A DNA stretch of 34,892 nt from Archaeoglobales archaeon (GTDB lineage: Archaea > Halobacteriota > Archaeoglobi > Archaeoglobales > Archaeoglobaceae), in the NCBI GenBank assembly GCA_003662995.1, contig QMZC01000015.1:1-34892 (forward strand). Reading direction: 5' to 3'. A program made the position numbers and the translations under genes. The notes beneath the pieces were generated by a model. It was not told where the DNA came from and searched no databases. It saw only the letters and a list, made by a program, of their open reading frames with translations. Shown here one piece after another: positions 1-9,367 of the stretch (positions within the stretch are counted from its first letter, which is position 1; each line of letters opens with the position of its first letter).

Positions 1-1
1 G

Positions 2-1942
2 GGGCCATCTATGAGGTTGGTTCTACTCCTAACACTATTTATAACAGCATTGCTAATACTTTCAGCCCAAAACATTAAATTTGAAAGGGGGTTGAAAACT
101 TACTTAAGTAAAGATGACAAAATATATCAGAGCTATTTAAGATACTCCAAAGATTTTGGTGTGAGTGAAAACGTATTTTTGTTTTTGAAGTCTGAAGACG
201 TTCTTAACGATGGTGTTCTAAATTACGTTAACAATGTTGTCAAAGAGGTTAAAAGAATAGATTACGTAAGTGATGTAAAATTCTTGCCCATATCTAAATC
301 ACTTGCTTTGGTAAAGATATCTGTAAACACGAGAGAGGATGCAAAACTTGAAGAGGTAGCGAAACAGATTGAGAGCATTTTAAACTTCATCCCAAAACCA
401 GTAGATTTGACTGTCCAAAAGAGTGGAACTGTTTTTCTGTGGTACGAAATAAAGAGGGCAATGGGCAAAAGCCTAGGAATTATGATGAGTATTTCCATAC
501 TTCTAATGATCTTAATTCTATTCCTAACCTTTAAAGGAGTAGTCGGTAGAAAAATCTTTGCTCTTCTACCTTTGCTTGTATCAATACTCTCAGTAGTCTA
601 TGTTTTCGGCTTAATGCCAATTTTTGGAATTCCTATGACAGAGCTAACTCACGGTGCTTTGCCAATATTAATAGGTTTATGCGTGGATTACGCAGTTCAA
701 TTCCAAAGCAGATATGAAGAGGAGAAATGGAGAGGAATTGAGGAAGCGATTAAAATAGCCAGAAGAAATACGGGACTGGCAATATTTTTAAGTATGCTTA
801 CAAGTGTTTTGTGTTTTACCTCAATGAGCTTTTCCGGAGTTCCGGGATTAGGATATTTTGGGTTTTTGCTATCCTTAGGATTGATAATTGCATTCCTTTT
901 GACATTATTTGTTCTTCCATCTATTCTTGTTGTCTTTGATAGTAAAAAAGTTGTAAGCAAAAGAATTGGCTGGATGGAAACAATACTCAATGAAATTGCA
1001 ACCTATTCTATAAACAAAGATAAGATTATAATATTTATCGCAGTTCTTTTGATACTTTCCGGCTCACTTTTATCCACAAAGATTGGCATGGAAATACAGC
1101 ATAGAAAGTATGCTCCCCAAGATTTGGAAGCTGTAAGGTTGTTTAATGAGCTTGAAAGGTTGACAGGAGGACAATCAGTCTACATTGTTGTTTTAGACAA
1201 TGAATTTGAAAAACTGGAAAGTGTTAAAGAATACTTAGAACGAAAATTCAAAATTGAGTCCCTTGAAACTTCTGGAAGTTTAGTTGCCATAAGAATTTCA
1301 ACAAAACTTGAGAGTTATAAAGACTACTTAAATACTTACAATGAGATCCTAAAAGATTTGAGATTTTCAGATGTGAAAAATTATTACGTGACTGGAAGGC
1401 CCGTATTGGATATGGAAATAGGAAAACTAATGATAGAGGGGCAAAGTAGAATAACCATGATAAGTTATGCTTTAATTTTTATACTTCTAATAATAATTTA
1501 CGGATCAATAAAGAAGGCTTTAACTCCTTTAATACCAATAATGACCGTTATTGGTGCAGTAAGTGTTTTGATGTTCTCTCTAAACATTAAACATACCATG
1601 ATGAGCATAACGTTAAATTCAATAATAATTGGTCTTGGAATTGATTACTCTATTCACATAATTGAAAGATTTTATGAAGAAAGAAAACGAAAATCTGTTG
1701 TAGAATCTTTAAAAGACTCCACAAAAAAGGTTGGTAGAGCCATAACTGTTTCAGCGCTCACAACTGCTGGGGGATTCTTTTCATTAATGTTTTCATCATT
1801 TCCTATAGCAAAAAATTCTGGATTTTTGGCTACTATGGCAATTATCCTATGCCTAGTATCAGCACTTACAGTGGTTCCAGCATTCTTAATGGTTGCAGAA
1901 AGATTTAAAGACTTTAAAATTTTTAAATCTAAAGCTTGTTAA
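2..1942 (+). CDS. RND/MMPL-family exporter (probably 5'-partial)
   Basis: Membrane transporter of the RND superfamily, closest in layout to the archaeal HAE3/MMPL group of predicted lipid or hydrophobe exporters. It has two similar halves, each an extracytoplasmic loop followed by a block of membrane helices. The signature charged helix appears in both: GLCVDYAVQFQSRYEEE near residue 222 and GLGIDYSIHIIERFYEER near residue 541, counted from the ATG at 11. The second halves of both blocks carry small-residue helices (TSMSFSGVPGLGYFG; TAGGFFSLMFSSFP). The frame is open from the window edge to 1942 without a stop. The ATG at 11 leads straight into the first membrane helix, whereas family members usually have a short cytoplasmic N-terminus, so the true start is probably upstream of the window. 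The substrate cannot be told from sequence. It converges on amrS with a 17-bp gap. Confidence 0.88.
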   Translation, partial: GPSMRLVLLLTLFITALLILSAQNIKFERGLKTYLSKDDKIYQSYLRYSKDFGVSENVFLFLKSEDVLNDGVLNYVNNVVKEVKRIDYVSDVKFLPISKSLALVKISVNTREDAKLEEVAKQIESILNFIPKPVDLTVQKSGTVFLWYEIKRAMGKSLGIMMSISILLMILILFLTFKGVVGRKIFALLPLLVSILSVVYVFGLMPIFGIPMTELTHGALPILIGLCVDYAVQFQSRYEEEKWRGIEEAIKIARRNTGLAIFLSMLTSVLCFTSMSFSGVPGLGYFGFLLSLGLIIAFLLTLFVLPSILVVFDSKKVVSKRIGWMETILNEIATYSINKDKIIIFIAVLLILSGSLLSTKIGMEIQHRKYAPQDLEAVRLFNELERLTGGQSVYIVVLDNEFEKLESVKEYLERKFKIESLETSGSLVAIRISTKLESYKDYLNTYNEILKDLRFSDVKNYYVTGRPVLDMEIGKLMIEGQSRITMISYALIFILLIIIYGSIKKALTPLIPIMTVIGAVSVLMFSLNIKHTMMSITLNSIIIGLGIDYSIHIIERFYEERKRKSVVESLKDSTKKVGRAITVSALTTAGGFFSLMFSSFPIAKNSGFLATMAIILCLVSALTVVPAFLMVAERFKDFKIFKSKAC

Positions 1943-1959
1943 ATCCAAATTAAAAACCT

Positions 1960-2958
1960 TTATAGGATTATGTTTTGTTTGTATCCACAATTCGGACATC
2001 TATTGCCATCCAAATCGATTTTTAAAACATAAAAACCATCTCTTTCGATTATTGAATGACCGCAATTCGGACAGTACGTATTTTCGTATTTGTGCCCCCA
2101 TACGTTGCCAGCGTAAACGTATTCTATGCCAACATTTTTTGCAATCTCAACCGCCATGTCTATCGTTTTTATTGGTGTTGTAGGCTTATCGAGCATCTGA
2201 TAGTCGGGATGAAATCTAGAAAAGTGGACGGGTATTCGTTTATCTAGGCTAACAACCCAGTTGCAGAACTCTTTTATTTCCTCCCTATAATCGTTCTCTT
2301 TAGGTATAATTAAGTACGTTAGTTCCAAAAATATGCCCTTTTTATGCATGTATTCAACGCTTTCTAAAACTCTGTCAAGCTTTGCTTTACACACCTTAGA
2401 GTAGAATTTTTGTGTAAAAGCCTTGACATCAACGTTTGCCGCATCCAAAACATCAAATTGATCAATCGCCTCGGGGGTCATGTATCCATTTGTCACGTAA
2501 ACGACAAAGTATCCTTCCTTCTTTACAAGCTTGCTTGAATCCAAAGCAAACTCATGCCATATTGCAGGCTCATTGTAAGTCCATGCTATGCCATCAGCAT
2601 TTCTATTTTTAGTCATTTCCAGAATCTCATTGGGCTTTAATTCTTGTGTATAGGGGTAATCCAAGCCTGCAAAGGCTATTTCGTAGTTTTGACAGTGTAA
2701 ACATCTAAAATTACAGCTTATTCCACCAAAGGACAAAACCTTGGAATTCGGCTTGAAATTGTGGAGGGGTTTTTTCTCTATCGGGTCCAATGCGATAGAT
2801 GAAACTAATCCATAGTTGTAAACCTTCAAAATACCGTTTTCATTCTTTCTAACCCTGCAAATACCCCACTTCTCATTTTTAAGCTTACATCGATGCATGC
2901 AAGTGTTGCATCTAACTTCTCCATTTAACTTCTCATACACATACGATTCAACAATCAT
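1960..2958 (-). CDS. amrS: AmmeMemoRadiSam system radical SAM enzyme (AmrS)
   Basis: Radical SAM protein of the PflA-like AmrS family, 332 aa. It has the family's N-terminal extra cysteines (C17, C20, C24, C34), then the CxxxCxxC cluster motif at C82, C86 and C89 (SCNFRCLHCQ), and a C-terminal zinc-ribbon-like pair of CPNC motifs (about 293-325). AmrS proteins co-occur in archaea and bacteria with MEMO (AmrB) and AMMECR1 (AmrA) proteins; the reaction is not established. A MEMO-family gene lies 26 kb away at 29030, but no AMMECR1 gene is seen here. The gene follows the GalT-like gene on the same strand with a single intervening base, so the two are almost certainly cotranscribed. The ribosome-binding site is weak (GGTAG). 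Confidence 0.9.
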   Translation of the reverse strand: MIVESYVYEKLNGEVRCNTCMHRCKLKNEKWGICRVRKNENGILKVYNYGLVSSIALDPIEKKPLHNFKPNSKVLSFGGISCNFRCLHCQNYEIAFAGLDYPYTQELKPNEILEMTKNRNADGIAWTYNEPAIWHEFALDSSKLVKKEGYFVVYVTNGYMTPEAIDQFDVLDAANVDVKAFTQKFYSKVCKAKLDRVLESVEYMHKKGIFLELTYLIIPKENDYREEIKEFCNWVVSLDKRIPVHFSRFHPDYQMLDKPTTPIKTIDMAVEIAKNVGIEYVYAGNVWGHKYENTYCPNCGHSIIERDGFYVLKIDLDGNRCPNCGYKQNIIL

Positions 2959-2959
2959 A

Positions 2960-3949
2960 CTACCACATCAGCTTTAATTCCTTTGCACAAACCTCAGGAA
3001 ACGTGTGGACCACGCTTTCATCGTGAAATATTTTTGGGAAGAACACATCGCACCAATAATATTTCTCAAAGGGTGTCCTTGCAACTATGTTTACGTTTGT
3101 TCTGAAATGCTCGCCAATCCTATCTCCACAAAAAATCGACATGTTAAATGAATTGAATTGCTTGGAATGGTAGTAGTTCAAAACTTTAACAATACCATCA
3201 CAAATTCCTTCAATTTGTTCCTCATCCATCTTAAGAAACTCCTTTTCCTCTGGAATGCCGATAAAGTGCATAAATCCTTTTGGGGCGTAAGCAGCCAACC
3301 ATTCTGTTTTTTTTGTCTCTCCGACATACCTTTGCCCGATCTCCTTCTCCTTCTCCACTAAAGCTTGCCAGAAATCTTTGCCATTGATTTCATTGTACTC
3401 CAAAGCACTCCAGTCCAAACGAGCAAAGTAATCTGTTGAAGTCTCAGAAATGATAATTTGCATGTGTGGATGCATTACACTACTGCCAGCAGGTTTTAAA
3501 TAATTCATTCCAATGCTTATGTAAAACTTACCCTCTGGTAGTTTTTTCAGACATTCTTGGATTAACGTTAGCCCATTCTTGAAGTGTTCTACCCTAAACT
3601 CGTTGAGATGCAAATAGTGGGCATTGCAAAGCCTTAAAATAAAAGAATATTTTGAGTAAGGAGTGAGATTTGAAAAGAGTAAAGCCTCATCCTTCTTCAT
3701 AATCTCTCCATTCATTATTTCTACATCTTTTACAGCCAAATCCCAAACTCTTTCATTGCAGAAAGGACAATAAGACTTCGAATTTTCAATTTCATCATTA
3801 AAGTCACCTTGTGTGGAGATTGGTGGTATTTTGCTGACAATTCTTGATGTTTGAAGCGTTAACGGGTCATAACGGATTTCAACAACGTTTTCTTCAATTT
3901 TATTGCCAATCAAAATCTTTGAAACTTCAATTTCCTTTTTGAATTCCAT
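2960..3949 (-). CDS. GalT-like HIT-superfamily nucleotidyltransferase
   Basis: 329-aa protein related to galactose-1-phosphate uridylyltransferase. It carries a zinc-binding CPFC pair (C61, C64) and the catalytic HIT-type motif HPHMQ (H160, H162, Q164), where classical GalT has HPHGQ; the second histidine is the expected uridylylated or adenylylated nucleophile. The glycine-to-methionine change and the overall divergence mean the sugar-phosphate substrate is uncertain, and no other Leloir-pathway gene is nearby. The start at 3949 is supported by GGGGATGAT about 6 nt upstream on the minus strand. It is the first gene of a two-gene unit with amrS. A role in sugar nucleotide metabolism is inference from the family. 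Confidence 0.72.
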   Translation of the reverse strand: MEFKKEIEVSKILIGNKIEENVVEIRYDPLTLQTSRIVSKIPPISTQGDFNDEIENSKSYCPFCNERVWDLAVKDVEIMNGEIMKKDEALLFSNLTPYSKYSFILRLCNAHYLHLNEFRVEHFKNGLTLIQECLKKLPEGKFYISIGMNYLKPAGSSVMHPHMQIIISETSTDYFARLDWSALEYNEINGKDFWQALVEKEKEIGQRYVGETKKTEWLAAYAPKGFMHFIGIPEEKEFLKMDEEQIEGICDGIVKVLNYYHSKQFNSFNMSIFCGDRIGEHFRTNVNIVARTPFEKYYWCDVFFPKIFHDESVVHTFPEVCAKELKLMW

Positions 3950-4151
3950 AGATTAATCATCCCCTTTAAAAATTTAAAATTTTGGGATTGTTACTGAATT
4001 TATACTACTTTTTGAATAAAATATCTAATAGCTTTCACACTTCTTGTTATTAACTCATTGATAGCTACTATTAATATTTTGTTTAGATTTTAAATAGTAA
4101 AATTTTTATTTTTAAAAAACAATTTTAGGATAACCGAAAAATGGTGAGAGT
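3950..4151. promoter_or_regulatory. Divergent intergenic region between the GalT-like gene and the broken gene
   Basis: About 200 bp, very AT-rich. On the minus strand a TATA-like AAATTTTTAAA lies about 20 nt upstream of the GalT-like start, overlapped by its Shine-Dalgarno region. On the plus strand TTTTTAAAAAAC near 4108-4120 is a plausible TATA box for a transcript starting near 4140. No conserved RNA structure or repeat is evident. Confidence 0.4.
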
Positions 4152-5434
4152 GTGGAGAGGGAGAAAGTTTTGTTGGCAACAGTTCTTGCTACCACATTCA
4201 AGCCAGATTTTATAACTAACGTATAAGATAGAAGCAGCAACTAAGGGGCACGGAACTTTAGTTATTCCCGTTTTCTGTGCTGCAAATTCGATTGCAGAAG
4301 ATTTGTTTGGTGGTGTTCAGGAGCCAGACATGAGGCTTTTGAGTAAGGCAACTTTAGTGGATGCTGCCTCACCCCATATACCCATAGACTTGATAATACA
4401 GAAGGCGGTAAATGAGGCAAAGGTGGCGGGAGCATCTCCTGAGAATTCTGCTTTAATTGTTGCAGCCTTAGCCTACTTCTCTGGAGCTGCTGCAAGAGCT
4501 GGAGTTCCAATGGCAAACAGAAAGCTTGGTGCCATGGCAAGGATGCACGCAGGAGCTTGTAAGACGAGCGGTATTGCATTGGTTACAAACAAATTCACCC
4601 ACAGAATCCCAGCCTTTCCCGCATACAAAGCTGTTTATGAAGAATTGTTGAACAAAAAGCTTACAAAGGTTGATGGAGCAGTTTTACCACCATTTATAGC
4701 CGGTGGAGCCATTTATGGACACAGTGCACTTGGTGAAGATATAAACATTCCTGAATTGGCTAAAAATGCCGGTTTGGGAGCTGTTGAAGCTGCAAATTTA
4801 CCTGAGAAATTGCATGTGAGAGGAACGAGAGAAGAATTCGATACTGCGAAAGTTATTGGAGATTTTGGATTAATATTGAAAGATATTGGTGGACCATCAG
4901 TTATAGGTTCGATGGCTTTAAATGAAATCTTTGCTGGATTTGAAGAATCACCGATCATTGGGGCTGGATTTTCTGGAGGCCCAGTAAATCCACCATTGGG
5001 ACATCTGTGTGGAGATGTTGTTCCCGCAATAAGGCTCATGTTGAAGCACAACGACTTATACAAAGTTGCAGAGGATATAAGAAACTACAAGATGAACTCC
5101 TTCATTGACCCAGAGATGGCTTTGTGTGCCTTAAACACGATTACAAGGAAGGCTGAAGAGGTGAAAAGGGGTCCAATTACAAGGGCTTGCATGCTGGCAA
5201 GTAAGGATGTAAGGGATAGGGCGATATATAGAGGGGCTGTTAAGGCTTATGAAATGATTAAAGAGGGTAAAACAGTTGAAGAAGTTGCGAAAGCTCTCGA
5301 TGATGAAAAGAAAGCCTACGTTGAAAAAAGGGGGATCTGCAATTCCCGGTGGTAAAAACAATGCAAAGGAAGTTGCAAAGCTTGCGAAAGTGATTTACAG
5401 CAGACTTGCTGAAAGTGGTGAAATTCTACCCTAA
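4152..5434 (+). pseudogene. Unrecognised conserved-looking protein, reading frame broken by two frameshifts
   Basis: I do not recognise the family. The coding signal runs through three frames. Frame one starts at GTG 4152, preceded by GGTGAG with the same 3-nt spacing seen before the L1 gene, and gives VEREKVLLATVLATTFKPDF before a stop at 4224-4226. Dropping one base near 4224 joins it to the long frame, open from 4216, which begins KIEAATKGHGTLVIPVF and runs to a stop at 5353-5355. Near 5324-5334 (A6G5) another one-base change joins it to a tail beginning SAIPGGKNNAKEVAKLAK and ending ...ESGEILP at 5434. The joined protein is about 427 aa, soluble, rich in Ala and Gly, with no membrane helix or obvious cofactor motif; glycine-rich stretches such as GAGFSGGPVNPPLGH stand out. 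larC starts 30 bp downstream. All three segments look like normal coding sequence, so sequencing error is at least as likely as true decay. Confidence 0.6.
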
Positions 5435-5464
5435 ATTTTTTTAATTTTTTAACCACTTTTACCC
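5435..5464 (+). terminator. T-rich spacer between the broken gene and larC
   Basis: Contains T7 (5436-5442) and T6 (5445-5450) runs directly after the upstream stop codon, as in archaeal oligo-T terminators. TTTTTTAACC can equally act as a TATA-like element for larC, whose ATG is only about 15-20 nt further on. It is unclear which of the two roles applies. Confidence 0.35.
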
Positions 5465-6664
5465 ATGAAAATTTTAGTAATTGACCCAAAAATTGCAGGC
5501 ATATCTGGAGATATGCTCCTTGCATCACTAATTGACTTAACAGGTTCCTTTGATGTTGTTGAGCAACTGGAAGATGAAATAAACAAGCTTGAAAACTGCA
5601 AAAGATTTAAAGTTGAAGTCAAGGACGAAGATGTTGGAATTTCTGCAAAAAAATTAGAAATCGAGATTGACGAAAGCAGGTTGAAGCATCCTAAGGGCTT
5701 AAAGAAAGCTGTTAATTCAGTTGTAAAGAACCTTGATTTGTCTCAAAAAGCTGTGAATGTTGTTAATCGAGTTGTTGATGATTTGATAAACGTTGAGGCT
5801 AAACTGCACAAAACAAACTTCCATTTGCATGAAATCGCATCTTTGGATACAATCTTTGACGTTGTAGGTAGTGTGATGGTTTTAGACAAAAACAATTTTC
5901 TTGAGGCTGATATATACTCAACACCCCCGGTTTTAGGCAACGGTTACATAGAAATGGAACACGGAAAAATTGCCTGCCCAGCCCCAGCAACTCTTGAAAT
6001 TCTCAGCAAACACAGGTTCAAGTATTCCAACTTACCGGTAAATATGGAATTGACAACTCCAACTGGAGTGGCTTTGCTTGTAAATATAGTAAGTTCAATT
6101 GTTGATTTCTTTCCACCGATGACTCCAGTAAAAGTTGGATATGGAACGGGAACAAAAAAAGTTGATGGTTTGATTAATGTCCTGAGAGTTGTTGAGGGTG
6201 AGGAATTTAGGGCTGTTAGCGATAAGATCGTAATCCTTGAGACGAATGTAGATGATGTTAGTGGAGAGATAATAGGTTATACGATAAACAAGTTGCTAAA
6301 TGAGGGGGCAGTGGATGTGTTCGTTACACAAGCCATTGGCAAAAAAAATAGACCCGTGAACGTAATTTCAGTTATAACGGACTACAAAAATTATGAAAGA
6401 ATGGTTGAGTTGCTGATGAATGAAACGGGTACAATAGGCGTGAGGATATATGAACTGCCAAGGTTGGTTGCTGAAAGGGTGAAGAAAAAAATTGAGGTGG
6501 AAATTCAGGGTAAAAAGTATCAAGTAACGATTAAAATTTCTAAAGTTGGCAGAAAAATCGTCAATGTGAAGCCAGAATATGAAGACTTGAAAAGGATTGC
6601 TGAAGATTTGAGAATGCCTTTAAGAGTGGTATCAAAAATTGTTGAAGAGGCGATTAAAGATTAA
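5465..6664 (+). CDS. larC: Nickel-pincer cofactor biosynthesis protein LarC (DUF111 family)
   Basis: 399-aa LarC-family protein. In bacteria LarC is the CTP-dependent metal insertase that places nickel into the pincer cofactor of lactate racemase. The N-terminus has the family signature DPKIAGISGDMLLASLIDL, followed by the metal-site region HLHEIASLDTIFDVVGS (about residues 120-136), STPPVLGNGYIEMEHGKIACPAP, and the C-terminal domain beginning ETNVDDVSGEIIGY. Length is normal. No larA, larB or larE lies in the window, so the client enzyme is unknown. The stop codon falls inside a short GATTAAA tandem repeat. It may be cotranscribed with the broken gene 30 bp upstream. Confidence 0.88.
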   Translation: MKILVIDPKIAGISGDMLLASLIDLTGSFDVVEQLEDEINKLENCKRFKVEVKDEDVGISAKKLEIEIDESRLKHPKGLKKAVNSVVKNLDLSQKAVNVVNRVVDDLINVEAKLHKTNFHLHEIASLDTIFDVVGSVMVLDKNNFLEADIYSTPPVLGNGYIEMEHGKIACPAPATLEILSKHRFKYSNLPVNMELTTPTGVALLVNIVSSIVDFFPPMTPVKVGYGTGTKKVDGLINVLRVVEGEEFRAVSDKIVILETNVDDVSGEIIGYTINKLLNEGAVDVFVTQAIGKKNRPVNVISVITDYKNYERMVELLMNETGTIGVRIYELPRLVAERVKKKIEVEIQGKKYQVTIKISKVGRKIVNVKPEYEDLKRIAEDLRMPLRVVSKIVEEAIKD

Positions 6665-6705
6665 AGATTAAAGATAACTAAAACACCAATTAAAAACACC
6701 AATTA
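6652..6705 (+). repeat. Short tandem and direct repeats at the larC 3' end
   Basis: Three perfect copies of GATTAAA (6652-6672) include the larC stop codon. They are followed by two copies of AACACCAATTA (6682-6692 and 6695-6705). No function is evident; replication slippage is the simplest explanation. Confidence 0.7.
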
Positions 6706-6744
6706 GCACACTAAACAACATTTCAACATCAGCAAATCGATAAA

Positions 6745-6782
6745 AGGGAATAAGTTAAATATGTTACAATCTTGCATAGTTC
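6745..6782 (+). promoter_or_regulatory. Probable ilvD promoter (leaderless)
   Basis: GTTAAATATG near 6754-6763 lies about 25-28 nt before the ilvD ATG, the archaeal TATA-to-start distance. There is no Shine-Dalgarno sequence ahead of the ATG, which suggests a leaderless transcript. Confidence 0.45.
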
Positions 6783-8426
6783 ATGAGAAGTGATGAAGTA
6801 AAGAAAGGTGTTGAGAGAACCGCTCATAGGTCTCTTCTAAAAGCTTTGGGTGTGACTGATGAGGAGATGAATAAGCTGTTTATAGGTGTTGCAAACGCAT
6901 ACAACACCATTGTTCCCGGACACATGATGCTGGATAAATTAACGCAGGCTGTAAAAGAGGGGATTTACTCAGCTGGTGGCGTACCGTTTGAATTTGGAGT
7001 TATAGGAGTTTGTGATGGAATTGCGATGGGTCATGAGGGAATGAAGTTTGCTTTACCTTCAAGGGAAATCATAGCAGATTCGATTGAGGCGATGGTTGAG
7101 GCTCATCGCTTTGATGGTTTAGTTGTTGTTGGAGCTTGTGATAAAATAGTTCCTGGCATGCTAATGGCAGTCTTAAGACTAAACATTCCAGCCATAGTCG
7201 TTACTGGTGGTCCAATGCTTGCAGAAAAAGTTAACAATCAGGTTGTAACTATAAAAACGGCTTTTGAGGCTGCTGGAATGTACAAGGCTGGAGAGTTGGA
7301 TGACATTGGCTTAAAGTTGTATGAAGATTATTGCGCTCCGTACTGCGGGAGCTGTCAGGGTTTATACACGGCAAACACCATGCAAATACTAACGGAGACT
7401 CTCGGCTTAAGCATGCCTTATTGTTCAACATCTCCTTGTGGCTCTTCAAGAAAGTTGAGGATAGCCAAGGAGAGCGGTAAGAGGGTTGTAGAGTTAGTTA
7501 AGAACGATGTAAAGCCGAGGGATTTCGTTAATGAGGAATCTTTCAAGAACGCAATAACGATGGATATGCTCATTGGCGGTTCAACGAACACAGTCTTACA
7601 TTTGCCAGCGATAGCGATTGAAATGGGTGTAAAGCTTGATTTGGATTTGTTTGATGAGATAAGCAAAAAAACACCGCATTTGGTGGCTATAGATCCAGCA
7701 AGCAGCTACACAATTGCAGATTTGGATGAGAGTGGTGGTGTGCCAATGCTTGTTAAAAAAGCCATGGATTTGTTCAGCAATGAGATGACCGTTAGCGGTT
7801 TTAGATTGCATGAAATCGCTGAAAAGGCGTTTGTTCGCGGCAAAGACATAATTAGCGATGTGAATAACCCCTTGCACAAAGAGGGTGGGATTGCCATTTT
7901 GAAAGGTAATCTGGCTGAGAAGGGAGCAGTAATAAAAGCTGCTGCTGTTAGCGAAGACATGATGAAGTTTGAAGGCAGTGCTAAGGTTTACGATTCTGAG
8001 CAGGAAGCTTTAAAGGCTATCTTGGACGGAAAGATTGAGGAGGGGGATGTGGTTGTTATAAGATACATGGGTCCAAAAGGTGCGCCGGGAATGCCTGAAA
8101 TGCTTTTACCAACAGCAGCTATTGCTGGTATGGGGTTGGAGAGGGTAGCGTTAATAACCGATGGCAGATTTAGTGGTGCTACCCATGGCCCGTGCATCGG
8201 ACATGTTGCACCTGAAGCATCAGTTGGAGGGAATATCGCTTTAGTTGAAGAGGGCGACACAATATCCATTGACATTCCAGCAAGAAAAGTTGAAGTTAAG
8301 CTTGACGATGAGGAATTGAAGGAGAGAAGGCAGAGGTGGAGGCCCAAGGAAGTTAAATTGGCAGGATATTTGGCAAAATATGCGAAACTCGTTAGTGGGG
8401 CTGATGAAGGGGCAATTTTGCTCTGA
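6783..8426 (+). CDS. ilvD: Dihydroxy-acid dehydratase
   Basis: 547-aa dihydroxy-acid dehydratase of the IlvD/Edd family, the Fe-S enzyme that dehydrates 2,3-dihydroxy-isovalerate and its homologue in valine and isoleucine synthesis. Family motifs seen: [43 protein letters not shown] (C119), [14 protein letters not shown] (C191), IGGSTNT, and the C-terminal [23 protein letters not shown]77, C119 and C191 are the likely cluster ligands. Length matches the family. It stands alone with its own TATA element and converges on the pantoate kinase gene. No other branched-chain amino acid gene is in the window. Confidence 0.95.
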   Translation: MRSDEVKKGVERTAHRSLLKALGVTDEEMNKLFIGVANAYNTIVPGHMMLDKLTQAVKEGIYSAGGVPFEFGVIGVCDGIAMGHEGMKFALPSREIIADSIEAMVEAHRFDGLVVVGACDKIVPGMLMAVLRLNIPAIVVTGGPMLAEKVNNQVVTIKTAFEAAGMYKAGELDDIGLKLYEDYCAPYCGSCQGLYTANTMQILTETLGLSMPYCSTSPCGSSRKLRIAKESGKRVVELVKNDVKPRDFVNEESFKNAITMDMLIGGSTNTVLHLPAIAIEMGVKLDLDLFDEISKKTPHLVAIDPASSYTIADLDESGGVPMLVKKAMDLFSNEMTVSGFRLHEIAEKAFVRGKDIISDVNNPLHKEGGIAILKGNLAEKGAVIKAAAVSEDMMKFEGSAKVYDSEQEALKAILDGKIEEGDVVVIRYMGPKGAPGMPEMLLPTAAIAGMGLERVALITDGRFSGATHGPCIGHVAPEASVGGNIALVEEGDTISIDIPARKVEVKLDDEELKERRQRWRPKEVKLAGYLAKYAKLVSGADEGAILL

Positions 8427-8444
8427 ATTTACGTATTTTTAATT

Positions 8445-9367
8445 TTAAATGTCTTGCAGTCTTAGCATCCGCCACTCGTTTAATGCATCGCTTTCGTTAC
8501 CCTCATCAGTTAAATCGCCAACTTTGTAATAAATCAGAATCAAGAAAAATGTGCACCACAACAGCTTATCTTAGCCTTAAACGGCTTTCCAAATTCTTTT
8601 AATGCTTTAAATCCGTTGTGGGCAAAAACAGCTTTGCCCAGCATGACCATTGCAGCCTTACCACCATCACTTTCAACAGCCTCAATGACATCCTTTAATT
8701 CATCATCCATCAATCCAGCTTCAATCGAAAACTTGTTTGCAACTCTAAACAGATTATCAAAATCGGGATTTTTCATAAACTCTTTCAAACACTCCATTCC
8801 AACTTTGTTGATTCTTTTTCTTTTTAACTCATCCTTCAGAACCTCTTCAGTTGAGATCTTGTCAATAACAAGAAAATCAAGATTGGCATTGACATTTAAC
8901 CTTTCAATGACAGCCTTACTAGGGCAGGATGCACTTAATCTGACAACTAATCCTCCAAAGGTTTGACAAACCACATCGCCCAAACCCGTTTTGTTTACAA
9001 CTTCACATTCATGAGCTATGTCTGCCAACTCCATAAAACGCCTTTTAAGCCCGAAAAATTTGTTGATGGATAAAGCTGTTGCTAAAGCTGTTGCTCCACT
9101 CATTCCAAAACCACATTCTACTAGCAACTCCATATTTACGTTTACCCTTACCTTTGCACCTATTAACTTGTTAATCAAACATTGAACAGTCGGAAAATTC
9201 CATCTTTTACCGTTTACGATGATTTCAACTTCATCACTTTCTTCAACATCAACAAAAACACCCTTGTTTATCGTAAATCCAACACCGTACGAACCAGACA
9301 GCAAGGGATTCTCAGAAATTGAAGTTGAAAAAAAGGCTGTTATACTTGCAGGGCAAAATGCTTTCAT
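8445..9367 (-). CDS. Archaeal pantoate kinase (GHMP family), with a 3' frameshift
   Basis: GHMP-superfamily kinase of the archaeal pantoate kinase family, which phosphorylates pantoate in the archaeal CoA route. The N-terminus (KAFCPASITAFFS; SGSYGVGFTINKG) and the glycine-rich ATP loop GFGMSGATALATAL (residues 86-99) are clear. As read, the frame stops at 8540 after SCCGAHFS (275 aa). An in-phase continuation in another frame, IYYKVGDLTDEGNESDAL and on to a stop at 8445, looks like the true C-terminus. Adding one base to the A5 run on the plus strand (8543-8547) restores about 305 aa, close to characterised archaeal pantoate kinases of about 300 aa. The start overlaps the coaBC stop as ATGA (9364-9367), so the two are translationally coupled. 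Confidence 0.85.

Noticed and set aside
1893-2247. Plus-strand frames with many Cys, His and Phe residues antisense to amrS
   Set aside because: They mirror the cysteine-rich 3' part of amrS and have no start signals.
4262-4579. Minus-strand Leu/Gln-rich open frame
   Set aside because: It is antisense to well-conserved-looking coding sequence and has the low-complexity composition typical of an antisense shadow.
5324-5334. Programmed frameshifting at A6G5 in the unrecognised gene
   Set aside because: The run could slip, but no stimulatory structure is evident and the same gene has another, non-slippery shift near 4224, which favours error or decay.
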